Assembly (NCBI RefSeq): GCF_003363135.1
Contig: NZ_QRBB01000001.1
Span: 744,001 to 808,000 of the forward strand
Origin: Alteriqipengyuania lutimaris
GTDB taxonomy: Bacteria; Pseudomonadota; Alphaproteobacteria; Sphingomonadales; Sphingomonadaceae
Length of the DNA stretch: 64,000 nucleotides
Direction: 5' to 3'
Part shown: positions 18,003-26,180 of the stretch, piece after piece
How positions within the stretch are numbered: the stretch's first letter is position 1
How the letters are laid out: every line of letters begins with the position of its first letter
Notes under the pieces: generated by a model
The model's database searches: none
The model's input: only the letters and a program-made list of their open reading frames with translations
Told to the model about the DNA's origin: nothing
Translations under genes and position numbers: made by a program

Positions 18003-18544
18003 CTGACCGCAAAACGCTCTGTCTTCGCGAAGCCTCGGAAAGTTTCGCCGCGCGCGCGACGCAGCGCCGCAGTCGTGCACCTGCCGCCAGTGTAGCAGTG
18101 CTCGCGTCGATCTCGCTCGGTGCGTGTGCTGGCTCGCCCGATGATGAAGCCGCGCGGATGGCGGACGCGATGGCCGAGCCCTATCTCCGATGTTACGAAG
18201 ACGTGCGCGAGCGCGACATTGCGGTTCTTGGATCCGACGAATGTTTCGCTTTTGTCGAGGCCCATCGTGAATTGCAGAATCATTTTTCCGATCGCGCTTC
18301 ATCGTTTCATGATTCGCTCGGCGCTCGGATATCTCGCAAGCTTGGATGGGAGCGCGAACCTCCCTGCAGCAGAAAGTGTTTGCGCACCCACTTCCGCACG
18401 AGCCTGATGCGCGAGCAATTCGCCTTCCTTATCGTTGAGGAAGTGGGCGTGGAGGATGGCCGGGCCTATCTCGTTCCCCAGGCATGGGACGCGCTGCGGG
18501 AGCGGCAGAACGCACCGCGCGCTCTCGAGGACAATTCCAAATGA
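17999..18544 (+). CDS. Chimeric exported protein C: MTDRKTL head fused to a lipoprotein-like protein
   Basis: The 181-residue protein opens with MTDRKTLCLREASES, the same first 15 residues as the DUF559-like gene at 18541, then diverges into TQRRSRAPAASVAVLASISL and GACAGSPDD. The second segment is a basic, then hydrophobic stretch ending in a lipobox (LGAC at about 40-43), so the head probably replaced the original start of a small lipoprotein. The mature part has cysteines at LRCYED, SDECFA and CSRKC. ATGA overlaps link it to protein B and to the full DUF559-like gene. Function is unknown. Confidence 0.6.
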   Translation: MTDRKTLCLREASESFAARATQRRSRAPAASVAVLASISLGACAGSPDDEAARMADAMAEPYLRCYEDVRERDIAVLGSDECFAFVEAHRELQNHFSDRASSFHDSLGARISRKLGWEREPPCSRKCLRTHFRTSLMREQFAFLIVEEVGVEDGRAYLVPQAWDALRERQNAPRALEDNSK

Positions 18545-19143
18545 CTGACCGCAAGACCCTCCAGCTTCGCGAAGCATCCGAGGACACAACCGCGCCCGCC
18601 GTCAAGCGCAAGGGCCGCGGGTGGGAGATCTCGGAGAAGCGCCTCGATGCGCTGCATGATCGTGCGCGCGAGATGCGCCGCCATGCGAGCCCGGCGCACA
18701 AGGCGCTGGCCGAAAAGTTCTCCAAGGCCGATTTCGGGCGTTACTCCTTCAGCCGCTTCGCGGTGGTCGGAAGCGCGATCGTCGATTTCAACTCGCACAA
18801 CATGGGCCTCGCGATCCTGATCGACGAGGAGGGCGTCGAACCCGCCATCGCCACCCGGCGCGACAAGAGCCTCGAAGCGGTCGGCATCCGCGTGGTCCAC
18901 GTGCCCGCCGCCGATATCCTTGCCGATATCGACGCGGTGCTGGCCAAGCTGACGCAGGAAATGCGCGCCGCCATCGCCGACCGCAAGGAAGCGCGCCGCC
19001 GCCACGAGGCCGAAAATCCGCGCCAGACCAAGCCGCGTTACGACCGCGCCGGCAACGGCCCGCCGCGAAACCAGCGCAATTCCCATCCCGGATCGAACAC
19101 CACGCGCAGCGATCGCACGCCGCGCGACGACAACAGGACCTAA
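18541..19143 (+). CDS. DUF559-like protein between sufB and sufC
   Basis: The 200-residue protein has an N-terminal basic segment (APAVKRKGRGWEISEKRLDA), then a region resembling a reduced DUF559/Vsr-type nuclease fold: FGRYSFSRFAVVGSAIVDFN, MGLAILIDEEG and LEAVGIRVVHVPAADILADI. A hydrophilic Arg/Asn-rich tail ends it. The usual E-D-H-type catalytic residues are not clear, so it may be a non-catalytic relative. It is the parent of the partial copies at 17296 and 17999, and is the copy adjacent to sufC, whose start lies two bases downstream. A DNA role inside a SUF operon is unexplained. Confidence 0.7.
   Translation: MTDRKTLQLREASEDTTAPAVKRKGRGWEISEKRLDALHDRAREMRRHASPAHKALAEKFSKADFGRYSFSRFAVVGSAIVDFNSHNMGLAILIDEEGVEPAIATRRDKSLEAVGIRVVHVPAADILADIDAVLAKLTQEMRAAIADRKEARRRHEAENPRQTKPRYDRAGNGPPRNQRNSHPGSNTTRSDRTPRDDNRT
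18595..18682 (+). repeat. Direct repeat: parent copy in DUF559-like gene
   Basis: This is the parent of the 88-base repeat at 17353-17440 (86/88 identical). The shorter shared head (ATGACTGACCGC... through codon 15) also occurs at 17999. Confidence 0.95.
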
Positions 19144-19144
19144 A

Positions 19145-19894
19145 ATGCTCCAGATCGATAACCTCCACGCCGAAATCGACGGCACCAAGATCCTCAACGG
19201 CCTCACGCTCAGCGTGAATGCAGGCGAGATTCACGCCATCATGGGCCCCAACGGCGCAGGCAAGTCGACGCTTGCCTATGTGCTCGGCGGACGGCCCGGA
19301 TACGAAGTCACCGAAGGAAAGGTCTTCTTCCGCGGCGAAGACCTGCTGGCGATGGACCCGCACGAACGCGCGGCGGCCGGCCTGTTCCTCGGCTTCCAGT
19401 ACCCGGTTGAGATTCCGGGCGTCTCCAACATCCAGTTCCTGCGCGAAGCCTTGAACGCACAGCGCACTGCGCGCGGGCAGGAGGCGATGACCGGCGGCGA
19501 TTTCCTCAAGCTCGCCAAGGAAAAGGCGGGCCTGCTCAAGCTAGACATGGAAATGCTCAAGCGACAGGTGAATGTCGGCTTTTCGGGCGGCGAGAAGAAG
19601 CGTGCCGAGATGGTCCAGATGGGCATTCTCGATCCGTCCTTCGCCGTGCTCGACGAAACTGACAGCGGCCTCGACATCGATGCGCTGCGCGTCGTGGGCG
19701 ACGGGATCAACGCGATCATGCGCAATCCCGACAAGGGCGTGCTGCTGATCACGCACTACCAGCGCCTGCTCGAGGTGGTCGAGCCGACGCATGTCTCGAT
19801 CCTCAGCAAGGGCCGTATCGTGAAGACCGGCGGGCCCGAACTGGCCACCGATCTGGAACGCGAAGGCTACGACGCGGTCATGGAGGACGCATGA
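19145..19894 (+). CDS. sufC: SUF system ATPase SufC
   Basis: The 249-residue ABC ATPase has Walker A GPNGAGKST, the SufC-specific signature FSGGEKKRAEMVQMG and Walker B FAVLDETDSGLDID. It binds SufB and SufD and drives the conformational change needed for cluster assembly on the scaffold, in the cytosol. It starts one base after the DUF559-like stop (TAA-A-ATG). The stop overlaps the next small gene (ATGA). It is full length with no anomalies. Confidence 0.98.
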   Translation: MLQIDNLHAEIDGTKILNGLTLSVNAGEIHAIMGPNGAGKSTLAYVLGGRPGYEVTEGKVFFRGEDLLAMDPHERAAAGLFLGFQYPVEIPGVSNIQFLREALNAQRTARGQEAMTGGDFLKLAKEKAGLLKLDMEMLKRQVNVGFSGGEKKRAEMVQMGILDPSFAVLDETDSGLDIDALRVVGDGINAIMRNPDKGVLLITHYQRLLEVVEPTHVSILSKGRIVKTGGPELATDLEREGYDAVMEDA

Positions 19895-20217
19895 TTACCG
19901 CACTCGCCCTGCTCCTCGCCGCCCCCGCAGCGCCCGTCGCTTTGCCTGCCGCCAATGAACCGGAGGTCGACATCGTGGTGGTGGCCCGGAGGCTCGACCG
20001 GATCGCCTTCAACGTCGCGCAGGACCGCGAGGGCAGCTGGCACTGTTCGATGAACGGGTCGAGCGGCAACCCGAAGCTCGATTCGCGCATGTGCAAGGAA
20101 GTGACCGATTGCGTGCGCAAGAAAGGCGCCGCCGATGCTCAGGTAAAGGCCTGCGTCACCGGCACGAAAGAGAAGGTGCTCGCGCGCTTTCGCAAGGAAA
20201 TGGCGAGGCGCAAATGA
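19891..20217 (+). CDS. Small periplasmic Cys-containing protein in the SUF operon
   Basis: The 108-residue product starts with a cleavable signal (MITALALLLAAPAAPVALPA) and has four cysteines in WHCSMNGSSG, SRMCKEVTDCVRK and VKACVTG, which could form two disulfides. It is basic at the C-terminus (KEMARRK). It overlaps both neighbours by ATGA, so it is translated with sufC and sufD. I know no SUF function for it. Similar small exported proteins recur in sphingomonads. Its general make-up (signal, Cys pairs) resembles that of proteins A-C upstream. Confidence 0.7.
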   Translation: MITALALLLAAPAAPVALPAANEPEVDIVVVARRLDRIAFNVAQDREGSWHCSMNGSSGNPKLDSRMCKEVTDCVRKKGAADAQVKACVTGTKEKVLARFRKEMARRK

Positions 20218-20972
20218 CCGACAGCATTCTCCTCCCCACCCGCAAGGATGAAGCCTGGCGCTATTCGGATATCGACGCGATCCAGGACACCCCGCCCGCG
20301 ACGTTCGAGGCATGGGAAGACGTGCACGTCGCCGCCGGCGAGACGTGGCGCGACTTCATCGTGATCGACGATGCGGACGGCCTGCAGATGCGCCGTCTGC
20401 GGATCGTGATCGAGGAAGGCGCGCGCGCCGAACTCGCCGCGCTGGTCGCAGGCGGCCAGCTCGGGCGGCTCGAAGTGGTCGTCACGCTGGCCGAGGGCGC
20501 GCATTTCGAGCTCGGTGGCATCACGCTCGGCGGGCACGACACCACGCGCGAGATCGTCACCCGCATGGCGCACGAGAAGCCCGGCGCGACCAGCAACCAG
20601 ACCGTGCGCAGCGTCCACTGGGGCAAGGGCACGGGCAATTTCCTCGGCCGGATCGACGTCGTGCGCGATGCGCAGAAGACCGACGCCGCGCAGAGCTTCA
20701 AGGGCCTGCTGCTCGAGAAGGGCGCGAGCGTGAACAGCGTGCCGCAGCTCGAAATCTATGCCGACGACGTCCAGTGCGCGCACGGCGCGAGCGTAGGCCA
20801 GCTCGACGAGAATGCTCGCTTCTACATGGCCGCGCGCGGCTTGCCGCCCGAGACCATCCGCCGCCTGCTGGTGCAGGCCTTCATCGGCGATGCGACGCGG
20901 GAACTGGCGGACGAGGCCACGCGCGAGGCGCTGCTCGAAAAGGCGCTGGGCAAGCTGGAGGAGCGGGCATGA
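20214..20972 (+). CDS. sufD: Fe-S assembly protein SufD
   Basis: The 252-residue protein is a short SufD, the partner of SufB in the SufBC2D scaffold. It opens with LLPTRKDEAWRYSDIDAI, the usual SufD N-terminal block, and contains the beta-helix core (LEKGASVNSVPQLEIYADDV, CAHGASVGQLDENARFYMAARGLP). E. coli SufD is about 420 residues, so the N-terminal helical part is reduced, as is common in this order. ATGA overlaps connect it to both neighbours. Confidence 0.93.
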   Translation: MTDSILLPTRKDEAWRYSDIDAIQDTPPATFEAWEDVHVAAGETWRDFIVIDDADGLQMRRLRIVIEEGARAELAALVAGGQLGRLEVVVTLAEGAHFELGGITLGGHDTTREIVTRMAHEKPGATSNQTVRSVHWGKGTGNFLGRIDVVRDAQKTDAAQSFKGLLLEKGASVNSVPQLEIYADDVQCAHGASVGQLDENARFYMAARGLPPETIRRLLVQAFIGDATRELADEATREALLEKALGKLEERA

Positions 20973-22219
20973 CGCAAGCGGATACGCTCACCCGGTCGGA
21001 TGGGGCGGTCGGCAAGGGGGCGGTCGGCAAGGCCGACTTCCCCGGCATGTTCACCGAGGACGGCGAGCCGTGGCACTATCTCGATAGCGCGGCCTCGGCG
21101 CAGAAGCCGCAGGCCGTGATCGACGCGATGAGCCGTGCGCTCGGCAAGGAATACGCCACGGTCCATCGCGGGGTCTATTCGCGCAGCGCGCAGATGACGC
21201 GCGGCTACGAAGCGGCGCGCCAGCGCGTCGCGGACTTCATCGGCGCGGCCTCGCAAGACGAGATCGTCTTCGTGCGCGGCGCGACCGAAGGCATCAATCT
21301 GGTCGCCAGCAGCTGGGGCGATGCGAATATCCGCGAAGGCGATCGCATCATGCTTTCCATGCTGGAGCATCATTCGAACATCGTGCCGTGGCAATTGCTG
21401 GCCGGACGTGTAGGCGCGCAGATCGACGTCTGCCCGCTGACCGAAGACGGCCAGATCGACCTCGATGCGCTGGAGCGCATGCTCACGCCCGACCACAAGA
21501 TCGTGGCGCTGTCGCACCTGTCCAACGTGCTCGGCGGCCGGCTCGATGCAAAACGCGCGGCGGGTCTCGCGCATTCGGTCGGTGCCAAGCTTCTGCTCGA
21601 CGGCTGCCAGGCGGCCCCGCGCGAGCCGCTCGACATGCAGGCGCTCGATTGCGATTTCTACGTATTCTCCGGCCACAAGCTCTACGGTCCGACCGGGATC
21701 GGCGTGCTGTGGGCGCGCGAGGATATTCTGCAGGCCATGCCACCTTATCAGGGTGGCGGCGCGATGATCGACCAGGTGAGCTTCACCGGCACGACCTACG
21801 CGCCCGCGCCGCAGCGCTTCGAAGCAGGCACGCCGATGATTACCGAGGCGATCGCGCTGCATGCTGCGATCGACTATGTCGCACAGATCGGTACGGCCGA
21901 GATCCGCGACCACGAAGCCGCGCTGGCGAAACGGCTGCGCGAGGAGCTCGCCCGCATCCAGGGTGTGTGCGTATTCGGGCCCGCCGACGGGCTCGGCATC
22001 GTGTCCTTCGAACTGCCGGGGGTTCACCCGCACGATCTGGGCACCATATTGGATGAAGAGAACGTGGCGATCCGCGCCGGGCACCATTGCTGCCAGCCGC
22101 TGATGGACCACCTGGGCGTGCCCGCCACCGCCCGCGCCAGCTTCGGTCTCTACTCCGACGAGAGCGATATCGAGGCGCTGATGCGCGGGATCGATCGCAC
22201 GCTGAAGATATTCGCCTGA
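20969..22219 (+). CDS. sufS: Cysteine desulfurase SufS
   Basis: The 416-residue PLP enzyme releases sulfur from cysteine for cluster assembly. The PLP lysine is in VFSGHKLYGPTGIGVLW, and the persulfide cysteine lies in RAGHHCCQPLMDHLG near residue 373. It is a group II desulfurase. The N-terminus before the conserved HYLDSAASAQKPQ block includes a five-residue tandem repeat (GAVGK twice, residues 12-21) from a 15-base duplication. No sufE or sufU partner lies in this operon. Confidence 0.96.
   Translation: MTQADTLTRSDGAVGKGAVGKADFPGMFTEDGEPWHYLDSAASAQKPQAVIDAMSRALGKEYATVHRGVYSRSAQMTRGYEAARQRVADFIGAASQDEIVFVRGATEGINLVASSWGDANIREGDRIMLSMLEHHSNIVPWQLLAGRVGAQIDVCPLTEDGQIDLDALERMLTPDHKIVALSHLSNVLGGRLDAKRAAGLAHSVGAKLLLDGCQAAPREPLDMQALDCDFYVFSGHKLYGPTGIGVLWAREDILQAMPPYQGGGAMIDQVSFTGTTYAPAPQRFEAGTPMITEAIALHAAIDYVAQIGTAEIRDHEAALAKRLREELARIQGVCVFGPADGLGIVSFELPGVHPHDLGTILDEENVAIRAGHHCCQPLMDHLGVPATARASFGLYSDESDIEALMRGIDRTLKIFA
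21002..21031 (+). repeat. 15-bp tandem duplication at the start of sufS
   Basis: GGGGCGGTCGGCAAG occurs twice without spacer (21002-21016, 21017-21031). It adds GAVGK twice to the unconserved N-terminal tail and keeps the frame. Slippage could change its copy number. Confidence 0.85.
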
Positions 22220-22230
22220 GGACTATGACG

Positions 22231-22821
22231 ATGAGCGAAGACAACGAAAAAGACTTCATTGCGGCCCCGTCGCCCGCCGACTCGGTGACCGACCTGCCGC
22301 CGCATCTGGCGCGCTCGGAAGGCAATGCCGGGCAGGCGGCGGAGCAGGTGCTGCCGCAACATGTCCAGGACATGCCGGAAAAGCCGCCGCGCGCCCGGGT
22401 CGAGGATGCGGTCGATCCGGACGAGGAAACTGCGGGAGAGAAGCTGTCGCGCAAGCGCGACTATCTCGACGGCTTCCTCAAGAAAAAGCCCGAAAGCGCG
22501 GGCGAGGCCGGTGCGGGCGGTGAGCTGCAGCAGGCGGTGGTCGAAGCATTGAAGGAAATCTACGACCCCGAAATCCCGGTCAATATCTACGATCTGGGCC
22601 TGATCTACGGGGTCGAGGTGTCCGAGGACAAGGACGTGGTCGTCACCATGACGCTCACCACGCCGCATTGTCCGGTCGCCGAGAGCATGCCCGCCGAGGT
22701 CGAAATCCGCGCGGGCTCGGTACCCGGCGTGCGCGATGCCGAGGTCAACCTCGTCTGGGACCCGCCATGGGGGCCCGACAAGATGACCGACGAAGCGCGC
22801 CTCGAACTGGGAATGTTGTAA
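22231..22821 (+). CDS. sufT: SUF-associated DUF59 protein (SufT-like)
   Basis: The 196-residue protein has a long, acidic, probably disordered N-terminus (about 1-100) followed by a DUF59/MIP18 domain: LKEIYDPEIPVNIYDLGLIY, VVTMTLTTPHCPVAESMP and VNLVWDPPWGPDKM. The family assists Fe-S maturation or transfer. The conserved Asp-Pro-Glu loop and the Cys in PHCPVA are present. ATG 22231 gives a nine-base spacing from GAGG; ATG 22225 is an alternative adding two residues. The stop and the sufA start share a base (TAATG). Confidence 0.9.
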   Translation: MSEDNEKDFIAAPSPADSVTDLPPHLARSEGNAGQAAEQVLPQHVQDMPEKPPRARVEDAVDPDEETAGEKLSRKRDYLDGFLKKKPESAGEAGAGGELQQAVVEALKEIYDPEIPVNIYDLGLIYGVEVSEDKDVVVTMTLTTPHCPVAESMPAEVEIRAGSVPGVRDAEVNLVWDPPWGPDKMTDEARLELGML

Positions 22822-23177
22822 TGGCCGAAACGAAAATCCGTGAACGCCCCGCCGCCGTCACGCTGACCGAAGGTGCCGAAGCGCGCATCGCCGCGCTGAT
22901 GGCCAAGGCGCCCGAGGACGCGATCGGGGTGAAGCTTTCCACGCCGCGCCGCGGCTGCTCGGGGCTGGCATACTCGGTCGACTACGTTTCCGAGGAACAG
23001 GGCTTCGACGAGAAGATCGAGACCCCGGGCGGCACGTTCTATATCGACGGCGCTTCGGTGCTCTATCTCGTCGGCAGCGTCATGGACTGGGTGGAGGACG
23101 ATTTCTCCGCCGGGTTCACGTTCGAGAACCCCAACGCCAAGGGAGCATGTGGCTGCGGCGAAAGCTTCATGGTATAG
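22821..23177 (+). CDS. sufA: A-type Fe-S carrier protein SufA
   Basis: The 118-residue HesB/IscA-type carrier has the three conserved cysteines at C46 (RRGCSGLAY), C110 and C112 (ACGCGESF), which bind and deliver clusters to apoproteins. Its start overlaps the sufT stop. It closes the recognisable SUF genes. A short basic gene follows 8 bases downstream. Confidence 0.95.
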   Translation: MAETKIRERPAAVTLTEGAEARIAALMAKAPEDAIGVKLSTPRRGCSGLAYSVDYVSEEQGFDEKIETPGGTFYIDGASVLYLVGSVMDWVEDDFSAGFTFENPNAKGACGCGESFMV

Positions 23178-23184
23178 CAAAGCC

Positions 23185-23424
23185 ATGAACCCCGCCGCCA
23201 ACCTCGTCGCCCGCGTCGTAGCGCTTGCCGTTGCGCAGGGCCTGAGCAGTCGGTCGCGGCGCAGCGTGGAGCAGCAGGCTCCATGGCTTTTCGATAAGCG
23301 CATCACGCCGAAGCGGCGTCGCAAGCCGCCCGAGGCGGGCATGCCCGTTCCCGCAATCCCGCCGAAGGGCCCGCTGCCCATGCAGGGCGGGGCGCAGGCG
23401 CCGCTCGATTTCCGCGAGGACTAG
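23185..23424 (+). CDS. Small basic protein at the end of the SUF operon, unknown
   Basis: The 79-residue product (MNPAANLVARVVALAVAQGL at its start) has a short hydrophobic N-terminus and a basic, Pro-rich remainder (RITPKRRRKPPEAG). I do not recognise it. It lies 8 bases after sufA on the same strand, so it is probably co-transcribed. It ends ten bases before the convergent lipoprotein gene. A 12-bp palindrome, GGCGCTAGCGCC (23431-23442), lies between the convergent stops. Confidence 0.55.
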   Translation: MNPAANLVARVVALAVAQGLSSRSRRSVEQQAPWLFDKRITPKRRRKPPEAGMPVPAIPPKGPLPMQGGAQAPLDFRED

Positions 23425-23434
23425 GGGCCCGGCG

Positions 23435-23875
23435 CTAGCGCCGCAGTGCCTGCGCGCAGGCGACCCGGTCCACATCCAGCGCATCGCTCGCCCGGCGGGC
23501 CTCGACATAGGTCGCGGTCGGCTCGGCGCCCGGCGCAAGCGGATAGAGGAACACGTCGAGCACGCATTGCTCGCCCACGAATTGCAGCTTGCGGGCGTCC
23601 CCTTCCAGCACGTCGAGCCGGGCGGGGCCGAAGATCTGTTCGAGCTGGCGCGCGCGCGATCCGATCACGTATTCCAGACCCGCCACATTCATCACCCGCG
23701 GCGCGATGAACGCGCCCGGGGCCGCGGGCCGCGGATCGGCCGGCGGGATCGGCACCGTGCGCGGCGGCGCGCGCCCCGTGCCTTGCTGCGGAACGTTCGG
23801 CGGGGCCGGCGTCGCGCAGGCGGCGACCAGCGGCACGAGCGCAAGGGCGAGGGCAATCTTCGAAAACTTATGCAT
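23435..23875 (-). CDS. Lipoprotein of unknown function
   Basis: The 146-residue protein starts MHKFSKIALALALVPLVAAC with a clear lipobox (VAAC). A Pro/Ala-rich linker (about 21-55) follows, then a compact domain (GLEYVIGSRARQLEQIFGPA, CVLDVFLYPLAPG) ending in a Cys-containing tail (DRVACAQALRR). The pattern of residue-name, LIG and FGPA resembles the small BamE/SmpA-like outer-membrane lipoproteins, but I am not sure. It overlaps the EI24 gene stop by eight bases, so the two are co-transcribed. Confidence 0.75.
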   Translation of the reverse strand: MHKFSKIALALALVPLVAACATPAPPNVPQQGTGRAPPRTVPIPPADPRPAAPGAFIAPRVMNVAGLEYVIGSRARQLEQIFGPARLDVLEGDARKLQFVGEQCVLDVFLYPLAPGAEPTATYVEARRASDALDVDRVACAQALRR

Positions 23876-24578
23876 CGCGCATGCGTCCTTGCACGAGATG
23901 GGTTGCAGCAGCCGCGCCGATGATCGGCGCGAGGAAATTGAGGCCGGGGATGGTCAGCATCCCGGCAATGACGAGGCCCAGCGCAAAGCGGGTGCCGCGC
24001 CCGATCGGCGGCTTCTGGTCACGGTCGTGCCGATGGCGCAGCCACGCCATGTCGCGCAGTTCGCGCCCCAGCAGCCAGGCATTGACCACCGCGAACAGCA
24101 CCACCGTGCCCACCCCGGTCACCAGCAGGACGAGCGCCAGCGGCAGGATCGCGATGTTGACAAGCACCACCCGGACCGCGCCCTTGAAGCCGATCCACAT
24201 GCTCTCGCCAAAGCCGATCCGCCGCGCATCCGCGAGCGCCTGCGGATAATATTCCGCCTCGACCACTTCGACCACATCGTCGGCGAAGAACTGGATCGCG
24301 GCGAGTGCGGTGACGCGGAACAGCAGCCAGCCGCCCAGCACGACCGCCAGCAGCGTGCCGATCGTCGCCACGATCTCGGCGGATGCCGGCGGCAGGGTGT
24401 CGTCGAGCAGCGATCTCAGTCCGCGGTCGACCAGCCACATCAGCCCCAGATAGAGCAGCGCGCCGACGGCCACGAACAGCAGCAGCGTGACGATCAGCGA
24501 TTTGAGCAGGAGCCACAGGACACGGCGGTCCGCCAGCTGCGCGAAGGCACGGGCAAGGGATGCGGGCAGCGACGTCAT
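23868..24578 (-). CDS. EI24/CysZ-like integral membrane protein
   Basis: The 236-residue protein has five to six hydrophobic segments, including LLKSLIVTLLLFVAVGALLY, a middle VNIAILPLALVLLVTGVG and a C-terminal LVIAGMLTIPGLNFLAPIIG. That last block, GLNFLAPIIGAAAATHL, is typical of the EI24 family to which the sulfate permease CysZ belongs. Start ATG 24578 (MTSLPASLAR) excludes a non-conserved upstream extension. No cys genes are adjacent, so a sulfate role is not supported by context. Confidence 0.82.
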   Translation of the reverse strand: MTSLPASLARAFAQLADRRVLWLLLKSLIVTLLLFVAVGALLYLGLMWLVDRGLRSLLDDTLPPASAEIVATIGTLLAVVLGGWLLFRVTALAAIQFFADDVVEVVEAEYYPQALADARRIGFGESMWIGFKGAVRVVLVNIAILPLALVLLVTGVGTVVLFAVVNAWLLGRELRDMAWLRHRHDRDQKPPIGRGTRFALGLVIAGMLTIPGLNFLAPIIGAAAATHLVQGRMRDA

Positions 24579-24716
24579 GGACCCGGGCTTTTCCGTGTGT
24601 CGGCGTGCCAAGTCAATCGCCTGCGCACCATCACCGGCCTTGGCCCCGGCTCGCTTGGTCGCTAGGCCGTGCGGCAATTCGCAATTCACGCCCAGTTACC
24701 CGGAGACCGACCCATC

Positions 24717-25727
24717 ATGGCCGACCCCAAATACGACGTCATCGCCATCGGCAACGCCATCGTCGACGTGATCGCCCCCGTCACGCACCAGTTCCTCAAG
24801 GACGAGGATCTGCCCGCCGGGTCGATGCGCCTGATCGATGCGGAGCGTTCGGTCGATCTCTACGCCAAGATGGGCGCGACCAAGGAAATCTCGGGCGGCG
24901 CGGCCGCCAACACGCTGACCGGCGCGACCATGCTGGGCCTCAAGACCGCCTTCATCGGCCAGGTCGCGGACGACCAGCTGGGCGAAATCTACCGCCACGA
25001 TCTCACGTCGGTGGGCGTCAGCTTCGAAACCCCCGCGCGCGCCTATGGCGACAGCGAGGACGAGCCGCCCACGGGCCGCTGTCTCGTGCTGGTCGATCCC
25101 GATGGCGAGCGTACGATGAACACCTCGCTGGGCGCATCGCAGTTCCTGCCCGCCGCCGCGATCGACGACGATCTGATCGCCAGCACCAAGGTGCTGTTCC
25201 TCGAAGGCTACCTGTGGGACCCCGAAGAGCCGCGCGCCGCGATGCGCCGGGCGATCGAGGTTGCGCGCAAGGCGGGCGTCAAGATCGCCTTCGCCACCTG
25301 CGCCGATTTCTGCGTCCACATGCACGGGAAGGATTTCCGCAAGCTGATCGACGACGGACTGATCGACATCCTGTTCGTGAACGAGGAAGAGGCCGGCATC
25401 CTCGAAGGCACCGATCCCGATGCCGCGTTCGAAAGCCTGGCGAAGGACGTGCCGGTCGTGGTGATGACCCGCGGGGCCGACGGCGCGATCGCGGCGCGCG
25501 GCGACGAACGCGCCAAGGTCGCGCCCGAGCCGGTCGACAAGGTGCAGGACCTGACCGGGGCAGGCGACCTCTTCGCCGCCGGCTTCCTCTCGGGCTATTG
25601 CCGCGATGCCAGCCTCGAAGAGAGCCTCGTGCGCGGCGCGGTGGCGGCAGGCGAGGTCATCTCGCACTGGGGCGCGCGGCCCGAGGCGGACCTGAAGGCG
25701 CTGGTGGCGAAGCGGCTGGAGGCCTGA
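24717..25727 (+). CDS. PfkB-family kinase, probably adenosine kinase
   Basis: The 336-residue kinase contains the two PfkB signatures: GGAAANTLTGATMLGLKTAF (about 61-80) and the C-terminal DLTGAGDLFAAGFLSGY with the catalytic Asp. N-terminal YDVIAIGNAIVDVIAPV and the central ERTMNTSLGA match alphaproteobacterial proteins annotated as adenosine kinase or ribokinase-like. It phosphorylates a sugar or nucleoside at the 5' hydroxyl in the cytosol. It is divergent from the EI24 gene and forms a single transcription unit. The exact substrate cannot be read from sequence. Confidence 0.85.
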   Translation: MADPKYDVIAIGNAIVDVIAPVTHQFLKDEDLPAGSMRLIDAERSVDLYAKMGATKEISGGAAANTLTGATMLGLKTAFIGQVADDQLGEIYRHDLTSVGVSFETPARAYGDSEDEPPTGRCLVLVDPDGERTMNTSLGASQFLPAAAIDDDLIASTKVLFLEGYLWDPEEPRAAMRRAIEVARKAGVKIAFATCADFCVHMHGKDFRKLIDDGLIDILFVNEEEAGILEGTDPDAAFESLAKDVPVVVMTRGADGAIAARGDERAKVAPEPVDKVQDLTGAGDLFAAGFLSGYCRDASLEESLVRGAVAAGEVISHWGARPEADLKALVAKRLEA

Positions 25728-25764
25728 GCGCCGGGCAGCGCGACCGAAGGGGCAGCCCCCCGTA

Positions 25765-26079
25765 TCAGTCGCGCTTGTCCTCCGGCTGGACCAGCTGTGC
25801 CTCGGCGATGATCCGGGCCCGCAGCTGCGCCACTTCGGTCCGCAGCTGCGCGATGCACGCCTGCGCTTCGGAAGCTGTCCGGACCGAGCGTGAGTGGGGC
25901 AAGCGGCACACGGCCTTGACCGCATCGTCGAGCCTGCGGTCGAGCCGTGCCTGTCCCGCAGAACTCCCCAGATCGAGGTCGTTATAGCTGACGAGAGCCC
26001 GGTTCTCGCCGGGGTCTGCCAGTGTCGGACTGCTGCCAGCGGTGAGCGTGATGGCAACGGCGAATGCGAGCGCTTTCAT
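25765..26079 (-). CDS. UrcA family exported protein
   Basis: The 104-residue protein has a Sec signal (MKALAFAVAITLTAGSSPTLA) and the UrcA motif VSYNDLDLGSSAGQARLDRR, followed by a Cys pair (VCRLPHS, ACIAQL) likely to form a disulfide. UrcA proteins occur in Caulobacterales and Sphingomonadales and have no known role. The start ATG 26079 has AAAGGAAACC upstream. It is a single gene between the kinase and the LysR regulator. Confidence 0.85.
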   Translation of the reverse strand: MKALAFAVAITLTAGSSPTLADPGENRALVSYNDLDLGSSAGQARLDRRLDDAVKAVCRLPHSRSVRTASEAQACIAQLRTEVAQLRARIIAEAQLVQPEDKRD

Positions 26080-26180
26080 GATGGTTTCCTTTTTGCTGAC
26101 CCCGCAGGAATGACGGGTCGCCGCGCGCAAAACCAATCGAAAGGCTGGCCATAGATACAAGCTGAGCTTATGCTTGGCGT

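Noticed and set aside
18541..19143. Very short patch repair or restriction endonuclease
   Set aside because: The similarity is to the general DUF559/Vsr fold only. The catalytic residues are not evident and no methyltransferase is nearby.
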